This document shows positions 47,435-58,262 of a DNA stretch of 64,000 nt, one piece after another. Positions within the stretch are counted from its first letter, which is position 1. Every line of letters begins with the position of its first letter. Below the pieces are notes generated by a model. It saw only the letters and a list, made by a program, of their open reading frames with translations. It was not told the origin of the DNA and did not search any database. Source of the DNA: Papaver somniferum (Eukaryota > Streptophyta > Magnoliopsida > Ranunculales > Papaveraceae); NCBI RefSeq assembly GCF_003573695.1, contig NC_039362.1, positions 195,296,827 through 195,360,826 on the forward strand, in the 5' to 3' direction. The translations under genes and the position numbers were made by a program.

Positions 47435-48529
47435 AGTTATCTAAAATCAAAAATAAATCATACCATTTCAATAAAAAGTTCAGATTTTTCATCATTAAGA
47501 TCAACTGAAAACGTATTTAGATATTAATTATACAAATCATTATAAAAATTGCATAAAAAACCACCCTAAACATGACAAATCAAATAGAAATCATAAACCA
47601 GAACGTATAAAGCCATGTAATTTTAAAATAATTCAGATTTTACTTCATTAAGAATATCTGAAATCATATCGAGATGTTAATCATACAAATCATGATATAA
47701 ATGGAATAATAAAAACCCTAAACATGATACTGATCATACAATACAAAACAATAACAAACCCTAGAGTTACTTAACATTATCTTCATACCCAATCACACAA
47801 ACAATTAGAAACTACAAAATATATGATTTTCATAGTAAAAAGTGATTTTACCTCAAGATCTTGCAGAAATCAAGTAAAACCCTGTCAACAAACAAACACA
47901 AACGATAATTAAAACGAACAATTAAACAATAGGAACAAGAAAAGAAAACAAAAAAGGGGATTTTATTTTATTTTTGCAAACCCTAACTTTACCTTGGACA
48001 AAATCAAGATTGATTATGGTTTTGATAATGGCTGGTTTCAAAGAAAATGGTTCAATGGTGTGATTTTTTTCTCTGATTTGGGGTTTGGGTGGGAGAAGGA
48101 GTGAGGGGTTTGGATGAGATACTGAGGGGTTTCGGTGAGAGAGACGACGACTGAATAAAGAGATGAAAGGAGAGAGCGAAATATATATTACTCGATAATA
48201 ATGAGGGACACTGGTTTCATCTCAGCCGTTCCAACAAACGAGATATATCTAACCACACAAAGTGGCGGGAATCTTCGCGCCAAAATTCTATGTAGCAGTG
48301 AAACAATACTAGCATCTGTGTTGTTGCATAAGTCAACCAAATTATAACCACTACGACGACTTGACTTAGTCAGCAACAACATCATATGTGTCGTTGTAGA
48401 AGTCAACCAAAGTCCAACTACAACGACAACTTGACTTTAGACAACGACGCGTTTTGCGTATGGTGGTTTTGAGACATTAGGTTTTGGTTTCGTAACATTA
48501 TGTCCTAAAAAGCCTCTTTTTCACTAGTG
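47435..48529. other. CACTA right terminal region with subterminal repeats
   Basis: Presumed promoter and leader of the TNPA-like gene on the minus strand (pyrimidine-rich CTCTC runs near 48060-48175 on that strand). From 48285 to 48460 the words CAACGAC, TCGTTGT, CTTGACTT and AAGTCAACCAAA recur in both orientations, forming subterminal repeats unlike those at the left end. Confidence 0.6.
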
Positions 48530-48532
48530 ATC

Positions 48533-50570
48533 ATACACACTACCAGATTTTTGATTTACTATCCTCCTCCATAGTGCATGTCTCTCGGACCCATATCACC
48601 ACACCCATTTAGCTTGCAATGCTTTATTCACCAATTTTCCTATAACCCCTCCTAAATTTTGGAAGAAAAACTTTAGACCACGAAATCCAACTTGTTTTCC
48701 TAGTATAATTACTAGAGTCCCACAAAAAATTGCGAATGATTCTTTCAATCTCCTTGAAACCGCAACTGGCATTTTAATATTGCTAAACAATATATTGGTA
48801 AGCTTGAAAATACACTCTAAATCAATATTAATTAATATCTGACCTAGCTCGGATAAGTACGTCATCTTCCAACCAGCTAATTTCTGAAGAAAACGTTGAA
48901 TAATCTCATTCTAAATAGTCTTGCATTTCGATTTACTGCTCAGAAGAATGCTAAGATAATTCATTGGTAATTGAGTTAGAGAACAACCAAAAAAATCAAC
49001 AAATCTCCCCAGTATGCAATTCACCTAAACAACCTATTGTGTTTTTCCTAAAATTTACTTTTAAACCATACTCTCAAATTTTTCACTTATTCAAGATCAT
49101 CTTTGAGAAACACAATTAAGTCATCAGCGAATTGAAGGTGATTTATTACGAAGCCATTGGTACTCACCTGAAATTCTTAAGTAAGTCCTTCTTCTGCAGC
49201 TTTTTTGATCATTAACGACAAAGCCTCTACAACTAAAATGAACAAGAATGGTGAAATTGGGTTACCTTGCCTGTTGCCTTTATGAATTTTAAAAAGCTCA
49301 GTAGCTTCGTCTGTCAACAAAACAACAAATCTAGGAGTTGTGATACACCAATTTATCCAACTTCTCCACTTGGGACCAAATCCAAATTTTTGAAGAGTTA
49401 AATCAACACAATTTCATTCACGTTTTCGAAGGCTTTCTTGAAACCCATTTTACATATCGACTCAGTGTATTGCTGTCTTATCTTAGAATCAATGGGCTCC
49501 AAGCAATTAGAATACCATCATGAAGTTTCCTTCCATGGATGAAAGCCCTCTGAAAATCAGAAATAATACTCGAAAGAACTAATTTCATTCTTTCAGCTTG
49601 TTCCCTTTCCATGGTATCTTTATCAGAGATCATCATAACTCATCAAGCATATGTATAACAAGCTTTAAATTATCCAGCTGAGCATGCAAATTACCAAAGG
49701 TATTTTTTTTTGCCTTTTTCACAAAAAATTTCAAAGCTTGAAACTTTTTGGCAAATATATAACTAGGCTTGCCTGAGCAAACAATATTATCCCACCAAAT
49801 CTTCAGAGTTCTAAGAAAATCAGGATGATGAAGAATGAAGTTAAACAGAGATTTCAACTTGTCACCGGAATTGCAACACAAAAGGATAGGTGGGTATGGT
49901 CTTATATAGGTCTTCTAATCCTAATTCGCATGGGCACAAGACAATACCCAAGAAAATCAGGACTTAATAGAAATCTGTCTAACCTGACCAGAAGTGGTGG
50001 TTGTTGCCAATTAGTCATGGTGAATATTCCTCCTTCCATAGGTAAGTCAACAATTGAGAAATTGTCAACAAAATACCTAAATGATTTTTTGTTTCTCTAA
50101 ACTCCATCAGGTGCATTTCTTCCATTCAACGAAAGAATTGCGTCAAAATCTCCTCCAATCAACCAAGGGTCCTTAAACAAAATTCGAATATCCCCTAGTT
50201 CTTGCCAAAATTGGTTGTAATAACCTGAATCTGAAGCACCATAAACAGATGTAAAGACATAGACAAAATTATCGGCAACATTTCGAAATTTAATTGAGAC
50301 AGAAAAGGCCCTAATTAGATACTCTTCCACAATTAGGATTCCGTCTTTGAACATCACGATGATGCCACCATAGGCATGCGCACCTTTGGAAGGTAGAAAC
50401 GCATAGTTGCACCTGTTACTACCCCATACAGATCTAATTAAACTATTATCGTCCAATTCTTTCTTTGTACAAATATAATTGGGTTGTTCTTTATATTTTT
50501 GATTCTAAAAAAAACAATCCTAGGATTAAACTATTATCACCCAACCCCCTAATGGCCCAACCTAGGATTT
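48533..50570 (-). pseudogene. LINE ORF2: endonuclease and reverse transcriptase, degenerate
   Basis: L1-type ORF2 nicks DNA and copies LINE RNA. Its start near 50570 resembles MDHKILGWAIRGLG. 50097-50456 has the endonuclease part (RSVWGSNRCNYAFLPSKG, then VYVFTSVYGASDSGYYNQFW and PWLIGGDFDAIL). 49633-49881 has the linker helix (HHPDFLRTLKIWWDNIV). Around 49100-49560, in several frames, RT blocks appear: RAFIHGRKLHDGILIA, GNRQGNPISPFLFILVVEA and LQFADDLIVF with the catalytic ADD. 48596-48865 has the thumb region. Many stops and shifts show a dead copy. It is cut by the CACTA at 48530. Confidence 0.82.
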
Positions 50571-51121
50571 TATGATCCATCACAACTCACTGTTACCCTT
50601 AAAGCTAATGGATTGAAGCCTAATTCCAAATCCACATTTTCATCATTAGCGGCACAATTCACTGCCTCAATTTGTTCATCCGTGATTTCATTACATGCAA
50701 GTCCATATAAATCTCTCTTTATATCAATCTTATATAGACCATCATCTTCTTCGTTCATTGGGATTTCCATATCCAGAGCTAGTTCTGAATCTCTCTCGAT
50801 CAGCCCTGTGCAAATCAATCTCGAGTTAGGATGATTCGTGGAGATACCAAGATTTTTATCAAAAACAATTTGTTGATTTATTTTCTCCAGCACGTTTAAA
50901 TTGATGATATTATCAGATAGAAGCATATGGGTACTTACCGATGTAGGAGAAGAATTCAATGGCTCTAGTAATGAATGGATGGGAGAAGTTGAGCTAGGGG
51001 ATTGAACCATCGAGCGCTCTGCAATGTGGACAGTCGCAGATTCATACACCCCACCTTCTCTCTGAAGCACCAACTTTTTAGACGAGTGTTGATTAGATGG
51101 ATCACGGGCACGAGTAACCAT
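50570..51121 (-). pseudogene. Probable LINE ORF1-region fragment
   Basis: A 183-codon frame directly precedes the ORF2 start. It is rich in Asp/Glu/Asn (for example MNEEDDGLYKIDIKRDLYG), with no zinc knuckle or RNA-binding motif that I recognise. Position suggests the end of ORF1 or a linker. Naming is by context only. Confidence 0.4.
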
Positions 51122-51300
51122 CGATATGGTAGTGACGAATTATTAAGATCGAGAAGAAAACACCCAACCCATATTTTGTTCCAACTTTTCAACCGTGCTC
51201 GGGTCATGGACAAGAGTTCCCATCAAAATGGTAGAGTCGATACCCCTAGGTAACACTCTCCTCATCTGGCTCATATTACGACTCATAGCTTTACACGTAT

Positions 51301-52704
51301 GTTTTTGCGGACTGTAACCCAAGGGACATTCATCTTTTCCTTTTGACTTGAAAATCCTTTGTCCAAATGGTTATCCCTTAGCTGAATTTCATACACCCTT
51401 TTTCCAAACTTTCTTTAAAAATTTTACCGCCGAATTCGAATTTAAAGAATACTCGGAATTTGAAAACAACTTATTTTTCGGCGACAATTTCGAGCTTGAA
51501 TATTTAGAGTCCCAAGAGCATCTCCAAGGGTGAAAATCTTATTTTCTCATGACACATAGGATTTTAGATACCCATTTAGTATAATACCATCTCCAATAAT
51601 TAGGTCCTATAAACTAGGAAGGATGAAATACTAAATATGAAGGTGTTAAAGAAAGTCTTAACTACACCTTCGCATGCACCTCCACGTCATTAGTTTTATC
51701 AAAATCTAAATACAGGGCACAACTTTAAATACCGGAGATGAGTTTTCGTACAAAGGGTATGAAAACTCTCGTAAATGGAGGTCTAACAATAACTGTGATT
51801 GAGGATTTTTTCGACCTACTGTTAGACACAGAAGACCAAAATGAGAACTAAACCGAGCTATCACATCTAGATGGTATACAAATGTACCTTTGTCTGGATT
51901 GAGAATCTGGTTTAAAACTATAGATTTTAAGAAAAGATCCATGACCACTAGAATATACATCTCAATCAATAAAACCCATGATTGAATCTTCAAGTCCATT
52001 TCCTTGGATGTTTAGATAACCAAGTAATCGCTTCTGTAGTAACCTCACTCACCCAAGTAACTGCGGATTTCTGAAAAAAAATCCAGTTTGAAAAGCCTTT
52101 GCATCATTCAAACACTTTGAATCTCTAGATCTACCTTTTGAGACCCAAGAAAGATCAAAAGATTTTGATTTTAGTAGAATCTGAAAAGAAGATAACATAT
52201 TCAAAAGGAAAAGATAAACTATGAAAGATCCGTCTTTGGTCGCTCTCATTTTACTGACTGAAGGTGTAAAGGTATATTGAAATTCAACAGGTAACAACTT
52301 AATTTTTCAGTAGATCTTATTTATCAGCAGATAAAAAGATCATTCACAGTTGAGTTGGACTAGACATAAATACATTTTGAATTAGATCTTAATGTAGTAA
52401 CAAGTAGAGACGACATGGGACTCTTAACAATATTCTCGTTACAGAAAACAATTAAATCATGAGATATTTTTCCGAATGAATTAACTTCCCCAAAGGATAT
52501 TTGAAAAAGATAAATAAAAAACTATTGATGATCGGATTCCCCTTTAATCTTTCAAACCTTTATGAGATTGTAGAAACTTCCCCAAAACTTTATCTTATTT
52601 TCTCCATCATTCTGAAGAATTATGTCAGACTCATCTAATGATGGAGACTCGCGTGCAAAATTATCTTTCTATTCTTTTCTAACCAATCTTTTATATTGGA
52701 TATA
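51301..52704. other. Non-genic stretch; no recognised gene
   Basis: A MITE-like GAGCATCTCCAAGGGTG lies at 51518-51534, but no matching inverted end was found. Minus frames of 97 and 82 codons (51706-51999, 52049-52297) and plus frames at 51348 and 52622 match no family I know. Confidence 0.35.
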
Positions 52705-52935
52705 TAGTGGAGTATTATTAATTATGCTGAGTCCAGCATGCCCGTCCCATTTGAAGGGCATACATGCCTGTTACATTAATTTTCATGTACATCGTGTATG
52801 TTCTTATTAGTATTAAAGTGGACCAGTTTCATCAAACATTGGTTGGTGAACTAATTTCTCAATTTCAGTAGTTATTTTTCGTATCACCTTTTATCTTCTT
52901 CTTTTTAGTTTGTGGTTAAGACCATAAACCTGTCC
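52705..52935. repeat. Second copy of the sequence at 17605-17935
   Basis: It shares CCATTTGAAGGGCATACATG, TTACATTAATTTTCATGT, TTTCATCAAACA and TTTCAGTAGTTATTTTTC with the region upstream of the GDSL gene, in the same order. No GDSL-coding sequence is next to this copy. Confidence 0.75.
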
Positions 52936-53271
52936 ATCCATAAATGATTAAATTAAAATATTTATTGTTAGATTGGCCATGAGAAGTGGAAACTTTTACC
53001 TCCATCTTGTGAGGTAAGTATGAAACCATTTAGCCATTTTCATGATGCTTTAGTTTTGTTCGGATATGAGCATGATATCGCAATACTCACTCTGTGAAAT
53101 AGAACACCCGACTCAAATGGCTCTAGTTACTCGCCGGCGACATCCTTCCATGTTCCAACGCGTTCTGAATTTCTGGATGGAGCTACATATGTGGACAACC
53201 ATCTCAGTAGTTAACTCTCTGGCCCATTGGGCTCATTCGTCCACTAATCCATTTGCAGTCCAACATACAAA

Positions 53272-54432
53272 GAACGATTTTTTTGGGACTATTCTAAAAT
53301 GGTGGCGGGACTACTATTATTTTTTTGGGTGGATATTAGAAGTAATATTGAGTCACCCCGTATCTATTTTTTTTTTAATACCAAACTTGCCATTGGTAAT
53401 GATTAGTGAGTTAATTAATAATTAATGAGATTAAATTAATAAGTTGATTTTTTTCACGATAAAAATTATTGAGAGGGAGAAGATGAAGATGATAATGAAG
53501 ATGAGGGTTTTGGAAGAAAAAAAGTTAGATCTTTTTCTTTAATAACCACAACAAGAGTATGATGTTTTGGGTATTCATGGATACTTCAAATTTATTCAAG
53601 GTGTTTGAATTGGCCTAAACATTCCTAAAATGAACAATTTACAAATTGATTTTGGTTTGGTTAACAAAGTTTGGCTACGATATCTGAAGAACATGTAGCC
53701 GAACTCATCTGCAAGTATAGTTCGGTTAATGTTTCTGACAACACAGGTAGCCGAACTCAGCTTTAATGGAGTTTTTTCTTTTAGAGAAAAGTTCGGTTAG
53801 GAGAAGAAAATTGCGACGTAACCGAACTCATTATATAGGTTTTTAGAGAAAAGTTCGGTTAAGAGAAAAAAATTGCGGCGTAACCGAACTTTCTACGACG
53901 TAACCGAACTTTTTACGACGTAATCGAACTTTCTACGACGAAACCGAACTTTTTACGACGTAACCGAACTTTTTGTGACGTAACGAACTTTTTACGATGA
54001 AACCGAACTTTTGGCGACGTAACCGAACTTTTCTCCGAGAAAAAGAAAAACCTCCATTAAAGTTGAGTTCGGCTAGTTCAACAAAATTTTTCACATAATT
54101 GCTAGCCGAACTTTTCTCTGCAACTTCCATTTTCAACTCATTTTGATGACTACTTCTCATTTTTTCAACCAAAAACGAATGACAAATAATGAGTTTGTTA
54201 TAATTTTGGTTTTGATTTTTTTTTATTAATGATTTAAATTAAGCTATATATATAGAGGTGGAGGTGGTGGTGGTGAGCGGCGATGGTGGTGGGAGGAGGT
54301 GGTTATATATATATATATTAAGGGTAGGTTAGTCATTTACACACTTTAGGACATCCCTTATAACTATTGGGTAGATATTCTTATCACTTAGCAGTCCCCA
54401 CCATTTTAGAGTAGTACCCAAAAAAGCGTTCC
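53272..54432. mobile_element. TIR element with GTTCGG hairpins and a 20-bp minisatellite
   Basis: Left end GAACGATTTTTTTGGGACTA and right end inverted GAACGCTTTTTTGGGTACTA, both followed by CTCTAAAATGGTGG-type sequence, give imperfect TIRs of about 40 bases. The flanks CATACAAA and CATACTCA may be an 8-bp duplication (6 of 8). The interior has GTTCGG hairpins and a GACGTAACCGAACTTT array. It is non-coding. Confidence 0.65.
53671..54111. repeat. GTTCGGYTA/TARCCGAAC hairpin array and minisatellite
   Basis: Hairpins lie at about 53671-53703, 53720-53756, 53791-53827, 53853-53889 and 54067-54111, with arms GTTCGGTTA or GTTCGGCTAG and variable loops. From 53872 to about 54030 a 20-bp unit, CGACGTAACCGAACTTTTTA, repeats about eight times with changes. 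A larger inverted pair (CGAACTCAGCTTTAATGGAG at 53752 and its near-complement around 54050-54072) encloses part of the array. Confidence 0.8.
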
Positions 54433-54544
54433 ATACTCACATAGTGATACTGAAACAAGATTAAGCTATATCACGCATTCTGGGTCATAAGATTTTTAGG
54501 CTATGAAGTCCATTTCAGTCAATGAACAAATATTGGGCAATGCT

Positions 54545-54892
54545 GACATATTTTAGTTACTAACACCATTGGGCATCACAACAGCAATAATGGCAGAAAT
54601 ATGGGGTCTTTCTACTGGCAACAAGGATGGCAGTACTACTACAATGGCCTAAAATATTGTTCGAAATGGATTCAAAAGCTGTTGTACAATTAATCCAAAA
54701 CAGAAAAGATGATGCACCTTGGTATCTGAAAGGAATAAGGCAAGAAATAGTAAGTCTAATGGAGGCAATCCCGAAAGTAAAACTAACACACACGTACAGG
54801 GAAGTCAATCAAGCAGCCGACAAATTGGCAAACGAGGCGATGGATCATCAACAACAAAACCCGACTACAAGAATCTGGGTTCAAGAAAAATG
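54545..54892 (+). pseudogene. RNase H-like (RVT_3) fragment
   Basis: The 54627-54893 frame has ILFEMDSKAVVQLIQN and THTYREVNQAADKLANEA, the conserved acidic and His/Asp segments of RVT_3 RNase H domains found in plant LINE-derived proteins. An upstream piece (IMAEIWGL near 54585) lies in another frame, so there is a shift near 54615. Only this domain is present. Confidence 0.7.
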
Positions 54893-54911
54893 AGGAAGCT
54901 ATAAAAAAAAA

Positions 54912-54995
54912 TGTCAGATGTGGGATTTGAACCCACGCCCTCTTTCGAAGACCAGAACTTGAGTCTGGCGCCTTAGACCACTCGGCCAACCTGAC
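54912..54995 (-). tRNA. trnL-CAA: tRNA-Leu (anticodon CAA), no intron
   Basis: The 84-nt type II tRNA folds well. The acceptor arms GTCAGGT and ATCTGAC pair over seven positions with one G-U, followed by discriminator A. The D-arm/box A region reads TGGCCGAGTGG. The anticodon stem CCAGA/TCTGG closes the loop CTCAAGT (54957-54963), giving anticodon CAA. A long variable arm is typical of Leu, and the T-arm/box B is GGTTCAAATCC. A run of nine T's follows on the minus strand (54903-54911 as A's), a good Pol III terminator, and CAA occurs just upstream. It looks functional. Confidence 0.95.
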
Positions 54996-55348
54996 TGCTT
55001 GTTGATCGTTTTTCAGACGAGTATATTTGTCATTGGCCATCCCAAAAGTTTTTTTTTTAGATGGCTTACTAATTCAGCTGAAATGTCATATGAGGTTATC
55101 TACGTATGAAGCCAGAAAGGTCTTTTAACAAATTTTAGGTCCGTAATACATTTCAATGTTTGTCATCCCATCTGTGTGCTAATCTTAAAATCCTTGACAA
55201 GGCTCTCACGCTAATGATACTATAATGTAGTAGTGCAATGTAAATGTGTGGCATAACAGCTAAAAGCCTAAAACCAACATGTAAGCAATCAGGATCTCAC
55301 AATATTTGTTATTAGTCGCTTCATTTCATGGACTAAAGAATCGTGTTA
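54996..55348. other. Non-genic stretch; no gene seen
   Basis: Sequence between the tRNA and the mini-CACTA. No frame or repeat is supported. Confidence 0.4.
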
Positions 55349-55627
55349 CACTACAAAACAGAAGGCCTCTTGGGACGGCCAAAAAACGTCCCAAGAGGAC
55401 AAAAAACCGTCCCAAGAGGTATTAGGGACGGTTTATGTACCGTCCTCTGTTCCACCGTCACTAATACTATTTGGCCATGTTTTCTTTTTGGGACGGACAT
55501 ATTTTAGCCTTGATTTAAATATTTTATGACTATTAGGGACGATCAGGCCATCACCGTCCCAAATATCCTTCTTTAGGGACAGTTTTTTCAAAACTGGCCG
55601 TCCCTAGAAGCCTTCTTTTTTGTAGTG
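55349..55627. mobile_element. Mini-CACTA element, 279 bp
   Basis: Ends CACTACAAAACAGAAGGC and, inverted, CACTACAAAAAAGAAGGC. The target duplication is TTA (55346-55348 and 55628-55630). The interior has GGGACGG/CCGTCCC words in alternating orientation. No coding capacity. Confidence 0.92.
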
Positions 55628-55629
55628 TT

Positions 55630-55735
55630 ATAGTCTTTCTTATGTACATCTTGTTATCGCCATTAAACATAAAAAGTTCCTCATCACACTCTTACTTATT
55701 CTCGTGGTCCTATGTTTTCCATTTGATTTTATCAA
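55630..55735. repeat. Sequence duplicated at 58158-58262
   Basis: AGTCTTTCTTATGTACATCT, followed by TCGTGGTCCTA and TTTGATTTTAT, occurs in both places in the same orientation. The second copy lies just after the legumain fragment. The mini-CACTA sits at the left edge of the first copy. Confidence 0.8.
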
Positions 55736-55984
55736 CATTAACAACTGACAAGCCTTACGTACGCTACACGTCTTATTCTTTTCTTGATCCCTGTCTTTGT
55801 TTGGGTTGTATTTTTTTTGTGTAAATCTGAATATAACTTACCTTTTTTTTTCTTGATATTTTCTTTTTGTTTCAGCATTCTCGCACTAACTAGAGATTTT
55901 CTGAACATACCTCAAACCAGAATATAATGTTTGTAGGAAAATAACAAGAGTTCATTAATTTCTTCACACTAATTCTATCCCAAA

Positions 55985-56725
55985 TAGAAATGATAGCGGG
56001 ATATGGAAAGGTCCATTAACTTGCGTTAATCAAATAAAAGTAGATCATTTCTGGGACCTTGAAATAGCACAAACATTAACATTTGGGAAAATTTTTGAAA
56101 CCCAGATACAAAACCTCCTTATCAAAAACCTTTCCTGGAAACCGAAAACCTTGTTAAGGTAAGTGATCTCTTTATTCCATCTAAACGGTGAGATATGGAT
56201 ATATGGATAAACTTGCTAAATGCTTTGAAAGTTGCATTGTTGATAAGATTCAGGAAATTGTAATTCCTATTGTGGATAGAGAAGACACTCCATATTGGAA
56301 CCTAAACAAAACAGGTAAATTCGCAGTGGAATTTCTTTACAACCACATAAATTCTTCAGGGTTTTCAAATCAAATCTGGAACAACATTTAGAGCATGAAT
56401 ATTACTCCATCAGTTAAAAACTTCATATTGAAAGCTGCACATTCTATACTTTCCAATGGTATGAGAGTTGCATCTATTATCCAAAACATTAATAATACTT
56501 GTAACCTTTGTCAGAGTGAGCAAGAAACTCTAACGCATCTTTTCCTGAAATGCAATTCTATTCAAGTTTTGGATGCACTTGAACTTTGATATGCATTTTG
56601 TTATTGATGGCACAAACTCCTTTCATGAATGGCGCACCAACTACTTTGAAAATCCTGATCGAGGGGGTATGTGGTTGAATGGCAAGTGTCATGTATGGAT
56701 ATCATTTAGCATATTTGGGGGAAAA
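55985..56725 (+). pseudogene. LINE ORF2 C-terminal relic (zf-RVT)
   Basis: It runs from DSGIWKGPLTCVNQIKV, through YWNLNKTGKFAVEFLYNH, to FILKAAHSILSNGMRVASI, CNLCQSEQETLTHLFLKC and HFVIDGTNSFHEWRTNYFE. These are the usual blocks of the zf-RVT region of plant LINEs. Stops (for example at 56388) and shifts interrupt it. It is a different family from the 37785-51300 LINE. Confidence 0.75.
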
Positions 56726-57590
56726 ACATTTGAACATGAATCCATCTAGTTGTTGTTTATATTGCAATTAAGATTTTGTGTTATATGGGAAATTTTTGGT
56801 CACCATATTAGATTGTTAGATGACATGCCGATTTTAGTTATGAGTTCAACTCTAAGAGATGAGGTGGATTTTGGGTCACTAAATAAATGTTGAGTTATTT
56901 GACAAATTTTTGTGAGATGATCATGGTGATAGGACCGGTATAAGCTATGAGACAAGTTTTCTTTTATTTTTATGAAGCATAATTTTGGTGAATTGGAGTG
57001 TTAAGGATAAATTTTATTTTTTCAAGTTTTCCCTAATTAATTTTTCATATTTTAATTATAGACAAAGTAACGTATTAACTTTATATTTACTATTATAACA
57101 AAAGTATCTTTTGCAAGTTTTTACTGCAATACCCTACCCTACATGTTACTTGTTTACATTTACATGCACTTTTCTACATAGAAAATAAATGAAGTTTAAC
57201 CTCACATTGTTTGGGTAAAAAAGTGATTCAAAATCAATATTTTATATGGTGATACTCTAATGATACTCAACTCTGCCAATATCTAAGAGATTAACATGTG
57301 TTTCAAAAGTATATTTAACATATATCTCGATGTAAAATTTTAATTTTTGTTATTAATAATTATGAGTATGTGAGAGTTTAGTGTTCGTTGATTTGGTCGA
57401 CTTGATAGTTGAACCAATAATCGAAAATATGTATGTCAGTTATTTTTTTTTCCTGAACCGATAATCCACACACGTTCAATGAGTCGGTTTAATTTGTTAT
57501 ACAATTTTTTTATTTGGCTTATCTATTTTCCGGTAAAAAAACATTATCCTATACTAATTATAGGTTAATCATCTTCTTAATCCTTTCCAA
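56726..57590. other. AT-rich stretch; no gene seen
   Basis: It possibly includes intron sequence of the legumain fragment at its right end, where a polypyrimidine tract and CAG precede GAGGATTTGT near 57598. Nothing else is supported. Confidence 0.35.
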
Positions 57591-57596
57591 TAATGC

Positions 57597-57957
57597 AGAG
57601 GATTTGTATGAAGAGATAAAAAAGAAGCATCAAGCTGGGGGTATAAAAGCATGCTCTTATACATTGAGGCATGCCACTCGGGACAAATATTCCAACAGTT
57701 TGATTACAGAGGAAAAAATGTATATGCGGTTACTGCTGCAAACCGCTACGAAGAAAGCTACGCTCGTTATTATAGCCTCAACTACTTAACTTTTACGAGC
57801 AACGTGTTTGGTGCATCATGGATGGATCATGTCGAGAGCTATGACATGTCAGTTGAGACATTAAACTCTCAGTTTGAAGTTGTTAAAGAAAGAACTCTAC
57901 GTGAGGCTCCACTCTTCCGTACATGCTCTAACGTTCAAAAGCATGGTGATGTTATGT
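57597..57957 (+). pseudogene. Legumain / vacuolar processing enzyme (peptidase C13) fragment
   Basis: Legumains are vacuolar Asn-specific cysteine proteases. The first frame has AEDLYEEIKKKHQAGG. After a one-base shift in a run of five G's (near 57636-57641) it continues SMLLYIEACHSGQIF with the catalytic Cys of the EAC block, then NVYAVTAANRYEESY. It goes on ASWMDHVESYDMSVETLNSQ and FEVVKERTLREAP to HGDVM and a stop at 57957. This is the middle of the peptidase domain; the N-terminal catalytic-His exon and the C-terminus are missing. It is a dead fragment. The residue after Cys is His where Glu is common in the family. Confidence 0.82.
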
Positions 57958-58262
57958 AACTTGGACATCATCCAATGTCCAATTATATTGGCGAGTCACG
58001 TCAATATCAATATCCAGATCAAACATATCATGGACTGCTCGGTCTGTGTGAATGAAAGGGTTACAACTTTCTCATGCAAACAAAACAAATTTTTGGTTTC
58101 TCAGATTTGGGATTCTTCCGTCTTTCTAAATATTAAGAGTGCAATGTAAAAAATTGTCACAGTCTTTCTTATGTACATCTTGTTGTCTTTATTGGATATA
58201 AAAAATTCCCCACAACACGTTTATTTTTTATCGTGGTCCTAAGTTTTTTATTTGATTTTATT

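Larger units (their letters stand above)
38455..48529 (-). mobile_element. CACTA (En/Spm) transposon encoding TNP2-like and TNPA-like proteins, 10.1 kb
   Basis: The left end is CACTAGTGGAAAACAG; the right end inverted is CACTAGTGAAAAAGAG. The 3-bp target duplication is ATC at 38452-38454 and 48530-48532. Both proteins typical of plant CACTA elements are encoded on the minus strand. Both carry stops in frame, so this copy is probably not self-sufficient. It is inserted in a LINE. Confidence 0.93.
37785..51300 (-). mobile_element. LINE (L1-type) retrotransposon split by a CACTA element
   Basis: Minus-strand LINE pieces lie on both sides of the CACTA at 38455-48529. Upstream are ORF1-like sequence, endonuclease and reverse transcriptase (48533-51121). 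Downstream is the zf-RVT end (37906-38454). Removing the CACTA and one copy of its ATC duplication gives a continuous reading across the joint (SVYD, then ALFPYLTNT). Many stops and shifts show it was already dead or decayed. The outer ends are approximate. Confidence 0.82.

Noticed and set aside
51518..51700. MITE starting GAGCATCTCCAAGGG
   Set aside because: The word is common at plant MITE ends, but no inverted partner was found nearby.
53066..53425. 119-codon plus frame
   Set aside because: It runs from unassigned sequence into the left terminal repeat of the TIR element at 53272; no recognisable domain.
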